The translations under genes and the position numbers were made by a program. A stretch of DNA of 64,000 nucleotides from Microbacterium ginsengisoli. Lineage in GTDB: Bacteria; Actinomycetota; Actinomycetes; Actinomycetales; Microbacteriaceae. Positions 45,271 to 54,025 of the stretch are shown in pieces (position 1 is the first letter of the stretch; every line of letters starts with the position of its first letter). Where the stretch lies: assembly GCF_000956535.1 (NCBI RefSeq), contig NZ_JYIY01000076.1, positions 1 to 64,000 of the forward strand, given 5' to 3'. The notes under the pieces are model-generated. The model saw nothing but the letters and a program-made list of their open reading frames with translations, was not told the origin of the DNA and made no database searches.

Positions 45271-47820
45271 ATGACTGACGACGTCCGGCCCGACGAGGCA
45301 TCCGAGCACAACCACGGCAGGATCGACCAGGTCGACCTGCAGTCGGAGATGCAGCGCAGCTACCTCGACTATGCGATGAGCGTCATCGTCGGGCGCGCGC
45401 TTCCCGACGTGCGCGACGGCCTCAAGCCCGTGCACCGACGCGTGATCTACGGCATGTACGACGGTGGCTTCCGCCCCGACAAGTCGTACTCCAAGTGCGC
45501 CCGCGTGGTCGGCGAGGTGATGGGCCAGTACCACCCGCACGGCGATGCCCCCATCTATGACGCCCTCGTGCGACTCGTGCAGCCGTGGTCGCTGCGCTAC
45601 CCGCTCGCGCTCGGTCAGGGCAACTTCGGCTCCGCCGGGAACCTCGAGGCGGCCGCCCCTCGCTACACCGAGACCAAGATGGCTCCGCTCGCCCTCGAGA
45701 TGGTGCGCGACATCGAAGAGGAGACCGTCGACTTCCAGGACAACTACGACGGTCAGACGCAGGAGCCGAAGGTCCTCACGGCCCGGTTCCCGAATCTGCT
45801 CGTCAACGGCTCCGTCGGCATCGCAGTGGGCATGGCCACGAACATCCCGCCGCACAACCTGCGCGAGGTGGCCGACGGTGTGCTGTGGGCGCTCGAGCAC
45901 CCCGAGGCATCCGCTCACGAGCTGCAGGACGCCCTGATCGCCCGCATCAAGGGGCCGGACTTCCCCACGTCGGCGCAGATCCTCGGCACCCGCGGCATCA
46001 TCGAGGCCTACCGCACGGGTCGTGGCTCGATCACGATGCGCGCCGTCGTCAACGTCGAGGAGATCCAGGGCCGCACGTGCCTGGTCGTCACCGAGCTGCC
46101 GTACCAGGTCAACCCCGACAACGTCGCGATCAAGATCCGCGACCTCGCCCGTGACGGCAAAATCGCCGGCATCGCCGACATCCGCGACGAGTCGAGCGAG
46201 CGCACGGGTCAGCGCCTGGTCATCGTGCTCAAGCGCGACGCCGTCGCGAAGGTCGTGCTCAACAACCTGTACAAGCACACGCAGCTGCAGGACAACTTCG
46301 GCGCCAACATGCTCGCGATCGTCGACGGCGTACCGCGCACCCTGTCGATCGACGGCTTCGTCAGCCACTGGATCGACCACCAGCTCGACGTGATCGTGCG
46401 TCGCACCCAGTTCCGCCTGCGCAAGGCGGAGGAGCGCATGCACATCCTGCGCGGCTACCTCAAGGCGCTCGACGCGCTCGACGAGGTCATCGCGCTCATC
46501 CGCCGGTCTACCACCGTCGACGACGCGCGTGAAGGACTGAAGACGCTCCTCGACATCGACGACGTGCAGGCCGACGCGATCCTCACGATGCAGCTGCGGC
46601 GCCTGGCGGCGCTCGAGCGTCAGAAGATCATGGATGAGGCATCCGCCCTCGAGGAGCAGATCACCGACTACAAGGGCATCCTCGCGAGCCCCGAGCGCCA
46701 GCGCACGATCGTGCGCGACGAGCTGAGTGAGATCGTCGAGAAGTTCGGCGACGAGCGTCGCACCGAGATCCTGTTCGGCTTCGACGGCGACATGTCCATC
46801 GAGGACCTCATCCCCGAGGAGGAGATGGTCGTCACGATCACCCGTGACGGATACATCAAGCGCACCCGCAGCGACAACTACCGCTCGCAGCACCGCGGCG
46901 GCAAGGGTGTGAAGGGCGCGCAGCTGCGCGCGGACGACGTCGTCGAGCACTTCTTCGTGACGACCACGCACCACTGGCTGCTGTTCTTCACCACCAAGGG
47001 CCGGGTGTACCGGGCCAAGGGCTATGAAGTGCCCGAGGCCGGACGCGATGCGAAGGGTCAGCACGTCGCGAACCTGCTCGCCCTGCAGCCGGACGAGCAG
47101 GTGGCGCAGATCCTCGACATCCGCGACTACGCGACCTCGCCCTATCTCGTGCTGGCCACGCGGTCGGGCCTCGTGAAGAAGACGCGACTCGGTGAGTACG
47201 ACACCAACCGTCAGGGCGGCGTCATCGCGATCAAGCTGCGCGAGGGCGACGAGGTGACGAGCGCGCTGCTCGTCGACGAGTCCGACGATGTGCTGCTGAT
47301 CTCGCGGCACGGCATGTCTCTGCGCTTCACCGCGACCGACGACGCACTGCGTCCGATGGGTCGCTCCACCGAAGGTGTGAAGGGCATGGCCTTCCGCGGG
47401 GATGACAGTCTGCTGTCGGCGTCGGTCGTCCACGACGAAGGATTCGTGTTCGTCGTCACCGAAGGCGGCTACGCGAAGCGCACCGACGTGGATCAGTACC
47501 GGGTGCAGAGCCGCGGTGGACTCGGCATCAAGGTGGCCAAGCTCCACGACGACCGAGGCGACCTCGCCGGCGGCCTCATCGTGGGCGAGGACGACGAGGT
47601 TCTCGTGGTTCTCGCAAGTGGCAAGGTGGTACGCTCTGCCGTGGCCGAGGTCCCGGCGAAGGGACGCGACACGATGGGAGTCGTGTTCGCCCGGCCCGAC
47701 GACGACGATCGCATCCTCGCGATCGCTCGCAACGGCGAGCGAGGTCTCGCCGAGACATCCGATGCCCCGGCCGAGTCCGACGGCGTCGACGTAGGTACTG
47801 AGGAGAACACTGAGGCATGA
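45271..47820 (+). CDS. gyrA: DNA gyrase subunit A
   Basis: An 849-residue subunit with the winged-helix breakage domain (catalytic Tyr132 in PRYTETKM), coiled coil, and a C-terminal beta-pinwheel with the GyrA box ([10 protein letters not shown]). The quinolone-contact helix reads [15 protein letters not shown]. Pro94 sits at the position equal to Ser91 of M. tuberculosis, where Pro is linked to fluoroquinolone resistance. The tail ends in an acidic stretch. Its stop overlaps the start of the DUF3566 gene. Confidence 0.98.
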   Translation: MTDDVRPDEASEHNHGRIDQVDLQSEMQRSYLDYAMSVIVGRALPDVRDGLKPVHRRVIYGMYDGGFRPDKSYSKCARVVGEVMGQYHPHGDAPIYDALVRLVQPWSLRYPLALGQGNFGSAGNLEAAAPRYTETKMAPLALEMVRDIEEETVDFQDNYDGQTQEPKVLTARFPNLLVNGSVGIAVGMATNIPPHNLREVADGVLWALEHPEASAHELQDALIARIKGPDFPTSAQILGTRGIIEAYRTGRGSITMRAVVNVEEIQGRTCLVVTELPYQVNPDNVAIKIRDLARDGKIAGIADIRDESSERTGQRLVIVLKRDAVAKVVLNNLYKHTQLQDNFGANMLAIVDGVPRTLSIDGFVSHWIDHQLDVIVRRTQFRLRKAEERMHILRGYLKALDALDEVIALIRRSTTVDDAREGLKTLLDIDDVQADAILTMQLRRLAALERQKIMDEASALEEQITDYKGILASPERQRTIVRDELSEIVEKFGDERRTEILFGFDGDMSIEDLIPEEEMVVTITRDGYIKRTRSDNYRSQHRGGKGVKGAQLRADDVVEHFFVTTTHHWLLFFTTKGRVYRAKGYEVPEAGRDAKGQHVANLLALQPDEQVAQILDIRDYATSPYLVLATRSGLVKKTRLGEYDTNRQGGVIAIKLREGDEVTSALLVDESDDVLLISRHGMSLRFTATDDALRPMGRSTEGVKGMAFRGDDSLLSASVVHDEGFVFVVTEGGYAKRTDVDQYRVQSRGGLGIKVAKLHDDRGDLAGGLIVGEDDEVLVVLASGKVVRSAVAEVPAKGRDTMGVVFARPDDDDRILAIARNGERGLAETSDAPAESDGVDVGTEENTEA

Positions 47821-48227
47821 GCACCGTAGCGGACAAGCTCGCGAAGAAGTCCAGCAGCTCGAAGGGCGCCAGCACCAAGCAGGTGCGGCTGCGTCTGGTC
47901 TACGTCGACTTCTGGACGGCTGTGAAGCTCTCCTTCCTCGCCGCGGTGGCGCTCGCGATCGTGACGGTCGTCGCCTATGTCGTGGTTTACGCCGCCGTCG
48001 CGGCGACCGGTGTGCTCTCGAAGGCCGACGAGTTCACGTCGTCGATCTCGGGCGGCACGTTCATCCTCAGCCACACGATCGGCCTGCCGCAGGTGCTCGC
48101 CTTCGCCGCGGTCGTCGCCATCATCAACCTCATCGTGGTGACGGTGCTCGGCGCCGTCGTCGCGGGAATCTACAACTTCGCCGTCAAGGTGACCGGCGGA
48201 CTGCTGGTCGGGTTCACCTCGAACTGA
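47817..48227 (+). CDS. DUF3566 membrane protein
   Basis: A 136-residue protein with a Ser/Lys-rich cytoplasmic N-terminus, [19 protein letters not shown], and two or three hydrophobic helices. DUF3566 genes follow gyrA in many actinobacteria. The role is unknown but location and conservation suggest a link to envelope or division. The ATG overlaps the gyrA stop by 4 nt, so it is co-translated. Confidence 0.9.
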   Translation: MSTVADKLAKKSSSSKGASTKQVRLRLVYVDFWTAVKLSFLAAVALAIVTVVAYVVVYAAVAATGVLSKADEFTSSISGGTFILSHTIGLPQVLAFAAVVAIINLIVVTVLGAVVAGIYNFAVKVTGGLLVGFTSN

Positions 48228-48229
48228 CC

Positions 48230-48281
48230 GACGGTATGACGAAGGGCCCCGCCGTACGGCAGGGCCCTTCGTCATACCGTC
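48230..48281. terminator. Bidirectional terminator after the gyrase operon
   Basis: A 20-bp perfect stem (48230-48249 with 48262-48281) around a 12-nt loop that itself contains GCCG-TA-CGGC. It separates the convergent DUF3566 and VIT-family genes. Confidence 0.85.
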
Positions 48282-49001
48282 TCAGACGATGCCGGCGGTG
48301 CCGAGCAGGTGACCGATCAGGTAGGTGACCACGAGTGCGAGCGCGCCACCGATCACCAGGCGCAGCGCCGCCTTGCGGCGGCCGCTGCCGCCGAGCTTCG
48401 CGGAGATCGTTCCGGTCAGCGCCAGCGCGATGATCACCACGACGAACGTGATCGGCACACGCAGGCCCGGGGGCGGCAGGAGGATCGCCAGAAGCGGAAG
48501 GATCGCGCCGGCCGTGAACGCGATCGCCGAGGAGAACGCGGCCTGCCACGGGCTGACCAGGTCATCCTGGTCGATGCCGAGCTCGACCTCGAGGTGCGCC
48601 GCGAGGGCATCGTGAGCGGTGAGCTCGGCCGCCACCTTCTCTGCGGTCTCCCGCGAGATCCCGCGCTGCTGATAGAGCTGGGTGAGCTCTTCGAGCTCCT
48701 CCTCGGGCATCTCGAGCAGCTCGCGCTTCTCCTTCTCGATGAGCGCCCGCTCGCTGTCGCGCTGACTGCTCACCGACACGTACTCCCCGAGGGCCATCGA
48801 CACGGCGCCACCGACGAGGCCGGCGATGCCGGCCGTCAGCAGAGCGGGCACATCGGTCGTCGCACCGGCGACACCGACGACGAGGGACGCGACGGACACG
48901 ATGCCGTCGTTCGCGCCGAGCACACCGGCGCGCAGCCAGTTGAGACGCTGGCTCACACCACCGTTGTGCGGCTCGGCGTGCTCCGTGGATTCCTGGGTCA
49001 T
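48282..49001 (-). CDS. VIT1/CCC1-family transporter
   Basis: A 239-residue membrane protein of the VIT family, which moves iron or manganese across membranes. It has LNWLRAGVLGANDGIVSVASLVVGVAGA, GLVGGAVSMALGEYVSVSSQRDSE, then a soluble Glu-rich helical insert (about 80-130) that in relatives binds metal. Three further helices follow. ATG 49001 has the hexamer TTTACT 6 nt upstream. A longer open frame to 49046 is unlikely. Its stop lies at the foot of the terminator. Confidence 0.9.
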   Translation of the reverse strand: MTQESTEHAEPHNGGVSQRLNWLRAGVLGANDGIVSVASLVVGVAGATTDVPALLTAGIAGLVGGAVSMALGEYVSVSSQRDSERALIEKEKRELLEMPEEELEELTQLYQQRGISRETAEKVAAELTAHDALAAHLEVELGIDQDDLVSPWQAAFSSAIAFTAGAILPLLAILLPPPGLRVPITFVVVIIALALTGTISAKLGGSGRRKAALRLVIGGALALVVTYLIGHLLGTAGIV

Positions 49002-49007
49002 GCGTCC

Positions 49008-49013
49008 AGTAAA
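49008..49013 (-). promoter_or_regulatory. Leaderless -10 element (VIT gene)
   Basis: TTTACT on the minus strand, 6 nt, then ATG 49001. Confidence 0.35.
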
Positions 49014-49105
49014 TCGACCCGGATCGGGCCTCGGCAACGAAGGCATGGCTTGCCTGCGCCGTGAGCATCGGCGACGTCGAATTCGTGAAATGAGGAGGCG
49101 TCGGG

Positions 49106-49111
49106 TAAAGT
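49106..49111 (+). promoter_or_regulatory. -10 element of the tRNA operon
   Basis: TAAAGT, 29 nt before the tRNA-Ile gene. Confidence 0.5.
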
Positions 49112-49140
49112 CTTGGAGGTTGACGGCCGAGCCGTCGCAC

Positions 49141-49214
49141 GGGGCTATAGCTCAGGCGGTTAGAGCGCTTCACTGATAATGAAGAGGTCCCAGGTTCAAG
49201 TCCTGGTAGCCCCA
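49141..49214 (+). tRNA. tRNA-Ile (anticodon GAT)
   Basis: A 74-nt cloverleaf with acceptor GGGGCTA/TAGCCCC and discriminator A. The anticodon GAT is at 49175-49177 and the T-arm has GTTCAAG. CCA is not encoded, so the cca product must add it. It is followed 13 bp later by tRNA-Ala. The gyrA-ileT-alaT order is known from mycobacteria. Confidence 0.97.
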
Positions 49215-49227
49215 CTCTTCTCCCTCC

Positions 49228-49300
49228 GGGGCCTTAGCTCAGCTGGTAGAGCGCCTGCTTTGCAAGCAGGATGTCAGGAGTTCGAATCTCCTAGGCTCCA
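49228..49300 (+). tRNA. tRNA-Ala (anticodon TGC)
   Basis: A 73-nt cloverleaf with acceptor GGGGCCT/AGGCTCC, including the G3-U70 wobble pair that marks tRNA-Ala. The anticodon TGC is at 49261-49263 with stem CCTGC/GCAGG, and the T-arm has GTTCGAA. CCA is not encoded. A hairpin follows 10 bp later. Confidence 0.97.
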
Positions 49301-49310
49301 CAACACAACG

Positions 49311-49336
49311 ACGGCCGGTCCCGAAGGACCGGCCGT
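49311..49336. terminator. Terminator after tRNA-Ala
   Basis: An 11-bp perfect stem (49311-49321 with 49326-49336) and a CGAA loop. It lies between the tRNA operon and the convergent T7SS-like gene. Confidence 0.8.
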
Positions 49337-49355
49337 TCGACGTTCCGATGCGAAC

Positions 49356-50576
49356 TCAGTCGTCGTCGTCCGAGACGATACGTACGCCCCGTCGCTTTCC
49401 CCCGCGTTGCGGGGCGGCCGATCTCTGATCGGACATCGGACCCGCTCCGGCGACGCCGGGATGCATCATCCGCGCGGCCGCCGCACCGGCGGCCGTCGTG
49501 CCGGCGACGGTTCCGGCGGGATCCGTTCCCGCCGAGGTCGATCCCACGAGGCCCGCGGCGGAGATGCCCGTGCTCGTCGGCGCACCGGCCGATGCGATCG
49601 AGAAGCCCGCTCCTCCGGATACCCCTCCACCCATCGAGCCGTCGACGGTGAGTGCGGCGACCCCCGTCGCCGAGCCCGGGGCGCCGATGCCGGTCATCCC
49701 GGCGTCGATGCGCGTGCGGTCGAGGTCTGCAGCGCCGCCCGCGAGGGTGAGTCGGTCATAGCCCGTGGATCCGAGCTGCGTCGCGGCCGCGGCATCCACG
49801 GTCCCGCCGGCGGTCACGACCGTCGCTGCAGGCGAGTTGCCGGCCAGCGTCGCGATGAGCGACGACGTGCTGTCGAACAGGGACCGCATCTGCTGCACGA
49901 AGCCGACGAGCGACTTCACCGACCGCAGCACCTGCACGATGGGCTTCGCGACCTTGTTGACCATCTCGTTGACGCGCGTGACGACCCGGGCGATCGCGTA
50001 GCCCATTCCGAGTCCGAAGGATGCCGCCACCACCGCCATGGCTTCGATCGCCGTGGCGAGCACCTTCGAGATCGCCGACTTCACGACGCTCTGCATACGC
50101 GCCACGAGACCTGAGGCTGTCGTCAGTCCGCTCGAGACCGAATCCGCCCAATCGCCGGAAGCGGTCAACTGACGCGACGTCTCTTGCGCGAACCGCAGAT
50201 ACGCGATCACCGTCGCTCCCGACAGCCCCTCGAGATCGCTCGTCCGCGCGGCGAGCGTCGACCCGGCGCTGCGCATCGACGCACCCGCGCTCGTCCACTG
50301 GGACGCGACGCCGCTGACACTCGCCTCGCTCCCGGCGAGCTGTTCCAGCCAGGACTTGAGCGGGCCGAGAAGGTTGATCACCCACCCGAGTCCGGCGCTC
50401 GCGATCGTTCCGATCGGATCGGCCGCGGCGGCGGCAGCGCTGCTGAGGGTGTCGAAGAACGCGATGCCGCCATCGAGCCAGTTGCCGTTCTGGATCGCGG
50501 TCGACAACGCCCGGCCGTCCTCGAGAAGGCGAGTACCCGCGTAGGGGGCGGCGAGCGTCTGTGCAGAAGGGGTCAT
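49356..50576 (-). CDS. T7SS-associated protein, EspA/CpnT-N-terminus-like
   Basis: A 406-residue protein. Residues about 30-110 (NGNWLDGGIAFFDTL, DPIGTIASAGLGWVINLLGP, LKSWLEQLAG) resemble the N-terminal regions of mycobacterial EspA/EspE and CpnT, which leave by type VII (ESX) systems. A QWTSAG motif follows, then long hydrophobic helices, then a Gly/Ala/Thr-rich tail ending RVRIVSDDDD-like. No toxin domain or signal peptide is visible. It is third in an operon after YbaB-like and EspC-like genes, touching the latter by one base. Assignment is by resemblance. Confidence 0.6.
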   Translation of the reverse strand: MTPSAQTLAAPYAGTRLLEDGRALSTAIQNGNWLDGGIAFFDTLSSAAAAAADPIGTIASAGLGWVINLLGPLKSWLEQLAGSEASVSGVASQWTSAGASMRSAGSTLAARTSDLEGLSGATVIAYLRFAQETSRQLTASGDWADSVSSGLTTASGLVARMQSVVKSAISKVLATAIEAMAVVAASFGLGMGYAIARVVTRVNEMVNKVAKPIVQVLRSVKSLVGFVQQMRSLFDSTSSLIATLAGNSPAATVVTAGGTVDAAAATQLGSTGYDRLTLAGGAADLDRTRIDAGMTGIGAPGSATGVAALTVDGSMGGGVSGGAGFSIASAGAPTSTGISAAGLVGSTSAGTDPAGTVAGTTAAGAAAARMMHPGVAGAGPMSDQRSAAPQRGGKRRGVRIVSDDDD

Positions 50577-50896
50577 CAGTCCATCGCCCTCTCGAGATCA
50601 TGCAGTGTCGTGACGATGTCGGCCTCGAGCTGCTCCCACTGCTGAGCCGTGCCCCGCAGCTGCCCTGCCGTGCGCAGCAGCAATGACTCGTTCGTACCGA
50701 ACATGCCCGTGGCCGCTGCGGTCATCGCGAGCGAGGGAGGCACGAGGAACGCGCACAGGATGCCGAACGCGTCCGAGGCGAGATCGCCCCCGCGCAGTGC
50801 GCCGATCGCCCGGGTCACGTCGTCGGCGAGAGATTCGACGAGCGCGGCGTGATGCCTCAGCCTGTCGAAGTCGAGCGCGATCTCGTCGCCCATCAC
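50576..50896 (-). CDS. EspC-like small helical T7SS protein
   Basis: A 105-106 residue all-helical protein (IALDFDRLRHHAALVESLAD, AGQLRGTAQQWEQLEADIV) of the size and pattern of EspC/WXG100-related partners. Such proteins form helical hairpins that pair with larger substrates for ESX export. GTG 50896 overlaps the YbaB stop (GTGA), and ATG 50893 is an equal alternative. It is followed directly by the EspA/CpnT-like gene, its likely partner. Confidence 0.6.
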   Translation of the reverse strand: MMGDEIALDFDRLRHHAALVESLADDVTRAIGALRGGDLASDAFGILCAFLVPPSLAMTAAATGMFGTNESLLLRTAGQLRGTAQQWEQLEADIVTTLHDLERAMD

Positions 50897-51267
50897 GTCG
50901 TCCTCTCCACGGGGGGCGCGGATGCCGCGGCGCGAAGCTCGCTGACGATCGGGTCGTCGTCACCGAGCAACCGGGACACGCGCCGCAGCGCCTTCTCCTG
51001 CACGTCGTCCTGGGCGACCGCGATCACCGCGAGGATCTCCTGGGTGAGCCGTCGCGCACCGCGCGCAACGGCCTGATCGCCGAGGCGGAGGCCGGTCACC
51101 CGACCGGTGGCATCCACCTCGACGAACACGTCCTTGGCGGCCGAGTACGCGCTGCCGCGCACCTCCGCCATCGCGGCCTGGAAGGCCGGCATCTTGTCAG
51201 CGCGCTCCTGGGTCAGGCGGGCATCCGCCTCGACCTGCGCGATCGTCTCCTCCGCATCGGGCAACAC
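50893..51267 (-). CDS. YbaB/EbfC family DNA-binding protein
   Basis: A 124-residue protein with the YbaB-type arrangement of long helices flanking a short sheet (FVEVDATGRVTGLRLGDQAV). YbaB/EbfC proteins bind DNA, and copies are found in ESX and Esp loci of actinobacteria. GTG 51267 has TAGCGT 6 nt upstream, so it opens the operon as a leaderless gene. It may regulate the operon or act as a chaperone-like partner. Confidence 0.7.
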   Translation of the reverse strand: MLPDAEETIAQVEADARLTQERADKMPAFQAAMAEVRGSAYSAAKDVFVEVDATGRVTGLRLGDQAVARGARRLTQEILAVIAVAQDDVQEKALRRVSRLLGDDDPIVSELRAAASAPPVERTT

Positions 51268-51273
51268 AGCGCC

Positions 51274-51279
51274 ACGCTA
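51274..51279 (-). promoter_or_regulatory. Leaderless -10 element (YbaB-Esp operon)
   Basis: TAGCGT on the minus strand, 6 nt, then GTG 51267. Confidence 0.5.
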
Positions 51280-51332
51280 GCCACGCGTCGCCGACGCGCG
51301 AGGGGGTTTTCCACAACCCGATGAACGCCGGG

Positions 51333-52166
51333 TCAGGCGCTCTCGGCGCGGCCCCCGCGCAGGTGCTCCTGGGTCAGACGCTCGTACTCGTCGTCGTCGA
51401 GCTCGTCGTACTGGGTGGCCTCGCGTCGATCGCTGCGCATCCATCGCAGGAGCAGGATGACGAGCACCGGCACGTCTGCGACCTCGGCGATGAACCACAG
51501 CATGTCACCTGCGAGGTGCTGGTCGTGCAAGGGGTTCGGCCACCACCCGAGCGAGGAGGTCGTGGTGGCCGCGGCATCCACCACCGAGTCGTTGAGTCGC
51601 AGCAGGATGCCGGGCACCGAGTCGATGAGCAGCTCGACGAAGGCCAGCAGGAACTCGATGGTGATGAACAGACCGGTGTGCACCGCGGAGAGCGCAGCCA
51701 TCGGCAGGACCAGAACCACCCCGACAATCGGGACGATCACCCCCAGGAGGGCATCGGTCAGCGGGTTCGAGCGCAGGGCACCGGCGAGAGGCGTGAGGAA
51801 GACGCAGAAGATCGCGGCGACGAAGACGGTCGCGAACATCGCATTTCCGAACAGGCGCACGAGCCGCGAGGCGAGGAGTCGAGCGATGCGCGCCGCGCCG
51901 GTCGGGCCGGTCGCCGCCTCGGCGAGCTCGAGAGGGCGGCCCACCACCACTCCGGCCGGAACCACGAAGATCAGCAGTGCGATGCGGGTCGTGAATGCCC
52001 AGCGAAGCTCGCCGGAATAGACGCCGAGGAATCCGAGCTCCACGACCGCGTACGAGCCGAGGCCCAGACCGAAGAACAGCAGCGTGCGCGTCAGCGGCCA
52101 CTCCACCCCGCGGCGGCCTGCGGCTCTCACGCCCCAGAGATAGCTTGCGCCCGCGACGAGCAGCAC
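51333..52166 (-). CDS. Cytochrome c oxidase assembly (CtaG-like) membrane protein
   Basis: At least 277 residues with about seven helices, of the Caa3-type CtaG family that helps assemble the copper site of cytochrome oxidase (SYLWGVRAAGRRGVEWPLTRT, HTGLFITIEFLLAF, WWPNPLHDQHLAGDMLWFIAE). The GTG at 52166 is the first usual start, but the family's conserved N-terminus (ATFLTTWRADPLTIVVLL) is encoded upstream in the same open frame to about 52223. There a -10 hexamer is followed after 7 nt by ACG, not ATG. The true protein is probably about 296 residues. Confidence 0.8.
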   Translation of the reverse strand: MLLVAGASYLWGVRAAGRRGVEWPLTRTLLFFGLGLGSYAVVELGFLGVYSGELRWAFTTRIALLIFVVPAGVVVGRPLELAEAATGPTGAARIARLLASRLVRLFGNAMFATVFVAAIFCVFLTPLAGALRSNPLTDALLGVIVPIVGVVLVLPMAALSAVHTGLFITIEFLLAFVELLIDSVPGILLRLNDSVVDAAATTTSSLGWWPNPLHDQHLAGDMLWFIAEVADVPVLVILLLRWMRSDRREATQYDELDDDEYERLTQEHLRGGRAESA

Positions 52167-52230
52167 GACGATCGTGAGGGGATCGGCGCGCCAAGTGGTG
52201 AGGAAGGTGGCGATGTCAGGCGTGCCGGTC

Positions 52231-52236
52231 AGTGTA
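52231..52236 (-). promoter_or_regulatory. -10 element of the CtaG-like gene
   Basis: TACACT on the minus strand. 7 nt later, in frame, is ACG at 52221-52223. Confidence 0.45.
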
Positions 52237-52273
52237 CGCCCGTCCGCCCAGCCCGCCCCGAGAGCACGGGTCG

Positions 52274-52279
52274 TAGGCT
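52274..52279 (+). promoter_or_regulatory. Leaderless -10 element (NUDIX)
   Basis: TAGGCT, 6 nt, then ATG 52286. Confidence 0.55.
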
Positions 52280-52285
52280 TCGGAC

Positions 52286-52711
52286 ATGGACATCCGGGTC
52301 GCCGCGTACGCCGTCATCACCGATGCGGAGGGGAGGGTGCTCCTCGCCCACTGGAACGAAGGCGGCCGGAGCGGATGGACGATGCCGGGCGGGGGCATCG
52401 ACCCCGGAGAGGACCCGATCGACGCCGCTCGCCGCGAGGTGGACGAGGAGACCGGCTACGAGGCCCGCATCGGCGCGCTGCTCGGCATCGATTCGCAGGT
52501 GATCCCGGCGGGAAAGCGGTTCCCGGGAGCGGCGTCACCCCTTCACGCGCTGAGGATCATCTACCGCGCGGAGACCGTGGGAGGCGCGCTACGCAACGAG
52601 GCCGACGGCTCGACGGACGAGGCGCGGTGGTTCTCGCTCACCGAGGTCGCTGCCCTGCGCCGGGTGAGCCTGGTCGACATCTCGCTACGCTTCGCCGGCC
52701 TCATCGACTGA
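52286..52711 (+). CDS. NUDIX hydrolase
   Basis: A 141-residue NUDIX protein with a complete box (GGGIDPGEDPIDAARREVDE followed by ETGY). It hydrolyses a nucleoside diphosphate linked to another group. The substrate is unknown, but the size and VRVAAYAVITDAEGRVLLAHW start are like MutT-type house-cleaning enzymes. It is predicted leaderless, divergent from the CtaG-like gene, and followed by a palindromic terminator. Confidence 0.92.
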   Translation: MDIRVAAYAVITDAEGRVLLAHWNEGGRSGWTMPGGGIDPGEDPIDAARREVDEETGYEARIGALLGIDSQVIPAGKRFPGAASPLHALRIIYRAETVGGALRNEADGSTDEARWFSLTEVAALRRVSLVDISLRFAGLID

Positions 52712-52726
52712 CCACCACGCGCGCGA

Positions 52727-52762
52727 AGGGGGCGGGAGGATGTCGACATCCTCCCGCCCCCT
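52727..52762. terminator. Palindromic terminator
   Basis: A 36-bp uninterrupted palindrome (centre TGTCGACA) 15 bp after the NUDIX stop and 13 bp before the end of the convergent gene. Confidence 0.75.
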
Positions 52763-52775
52763 CAATGTTCGCGAC

Positions 52776-53360
52776 TCAGGCGTCGGGCGCGCGCAGCGGG
52801 TCGTCCGCGACCCACAGCTCGTCGTCGGCGCGCAGGGTCTGCCACGCGGCGTAGAGCACACCGATGGCAGCGGCCGCACCGAGGATGATGGCGATCACCC
52901 CGCCCGCGCCGATGCCCTTGCGCTGCGGCTCGAGCGCCGCGAGCTTGGCGGACAGCTTCTTCGTCGCCTTCTTGCTGTAGCCGGCGGCGCGCTTCTGGAA
53001 CAGCGCCGCATCGGGAAGCTCGAGGCCACGGCCCGCGGCGATGCGGCCACGTGTGTCGTTCGCGGCATCCCATACCGACAGAGCACCACCGACGAGAGCA
53101 CCGGCCGCCGGCACGACGGCGTCACTCAGCACGCGCTTGGACGCCTTCACCCCACGGTCGACGTAGGGAGCCGCATAGGTCTCGTACCCCTGCTGCACGG
53201 CCGGAACCACGTGCTCACGGTTGTAGTTGCCGAGCTGCCGGCCGGCCTCGCGGGCGGCGCCGGCAGCCTCGCCGAGCACGACCTGCTGGGCTTCCCACAG
53301 CTTGTTCACCTGGTTCTGGAGCTTGCGCAGCTCCTTCTTGCGCTTGCGGGTGAGACTCAC
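52776..53360 (-). CDS. Coiled-coil single-span membrane protein
   Basis: A 194-residue protein with a basic N-terminus (TRKRKKELRKLQNQVNKLWE), a helical middle (VVPAVQQGYETYAAPYVDRGVKASKR) and one hydrophobic segment near the C-terminus (GAGGVIAIILGAAAAIGVLYAAW). The tail is acidic. I recognise no family with certainty. GTG 53360 follows AAGGGGGT. A longer open frame upstream covers the ppiA gene and is false. Role unknown. Confidence 0.72.
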   Translation of the reverse strand: MSLTRKRKKELRKLQNQVNKLWEAQQVVLGEAAGAAREAGRQLGNYNREHVVPAVQQGYETYAAPYVDRGVKASKRVLSDAVVPAAGALVGGALSVWDAANDTRGRIAAGRGLELPDAALFQKRAAGYSKKATKKLSAKLAALEPQRKGIGAGGVIAIILGAAAAIGVLYAAWQTLRADDELWVADDPLRAPDA

Positions 53361-53447
53361 GAGCGGACCCCCTTTTCGATGGGATGGGTACCGCCCATAT
53401 TGCCAGAATCGGGCGCCGCGGCCGGGCGGGGTTGCAGGGAACTCTGT

Positions 53448-53453
53448 GAGAAT
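53448..53453 (+). promoter_or_regulatory. Leaderless -10 element (ppiA)
   Basis: GAGAAT, 6 nt, then ATG 53460. The first base departs from consensus. Confidence 0.35.
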
Positions 53454-53459
53454 GTACGC

Positions 53460-54017
53460 ATGGCTCTTCACACGGCAGTCGCCACCATCCACACGAACCA
53501 CGGCGACATCCTCGTCAACCTCTTCGGGGACCACGCCCCGCGCACGGTGCAGAACTTCACCGGCCTCTCGGACGGCTCGCAGGCCTGGACCAACCCGGCG
53601 ACGGGTCAGCCGGGAGAGGGCGCCCTGTACAAGGACGTCATCTTCCACCGCATCATCCCCGGCTTCATGATCCAGGGCGGTGATCCGCTCGGACAGGGCA
53701 TCGGCGGGCCCGGCTACCAGTTCGACGACGAGATCCACCCCGAGCTGACCTTCCAGAAGCCGTACCTCCTCGCGATGGCGAACGCCGGACTCCGCCGGAA
53801 CGCCATCACGGGCAAGGCCGAGGGAACGAACGGCTCGCAGTTCTTCATCACGACCGACCCGACGCCGTGGCTGCAGGGCAAGCACTCGATCTTCGGCGAG
53901 GTCGCCGACGACGCCTCGCGCGCCGTGGTCGATGCCATCGCCGCGGTGCCGACCGCTGCGGGCGACCGTCCGGTCGAGCCGGTGGTCATCGAGTCGATCG
54001 ACATCGTCGCGGCCTGA
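53460..54017 (+). CDS. ppiA: Peptidyl-prolyl cis-trans isomerase (cyclophilin)
   Basis: A 185-residue cytoplasmic cyclophilin (VIFHRIIPGFMIQGGDP, GTNGSQFFITT, HSIFGEV) that speeds proline isomerisation in folding proteins. It lacks a signal peptide. The active-site Arg, Phe, Met and Gln residues of the family are present. It sits near crgA and the pknA/B cluster, as ppiA does in mycobacteria. The rhomboid gene begins 8 bp after the stop. Confidence 0.95.
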   Translation: MALHTAVATIHTNHGDILVNLFGDHAPRTVQNFTGLSDGSQAWTNPATGQPGEGALYKDVIFHRIIPGFMIQGGDPLGQGIGGPGYQFDDEIHPELTFQKPYLLAMANAGLRRNAITGKAEGTNGSQFFITTDPTPWLQGKHSIFGEVADDASRAVVDAIAAVPTAAGDRPVEPVVIESIDIVAA

Positions 54018-54025
54018 CCACAGCG

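Noticed and set aside
43094..47547. Two minus-strand frames of 718 and 766 residues over gyrB and gyrA
   Set aside because: Antisense to conserved gyrase genes. Composition is repetitive Arg/Asp/Val/Leu, typical of shadows.
49141..49340. tRNA genes as an integration site for a genomic island
   Set aside because: No integrase, no direct repeat of the tRNA 3' end, and no clear base-composition change in the following genes.
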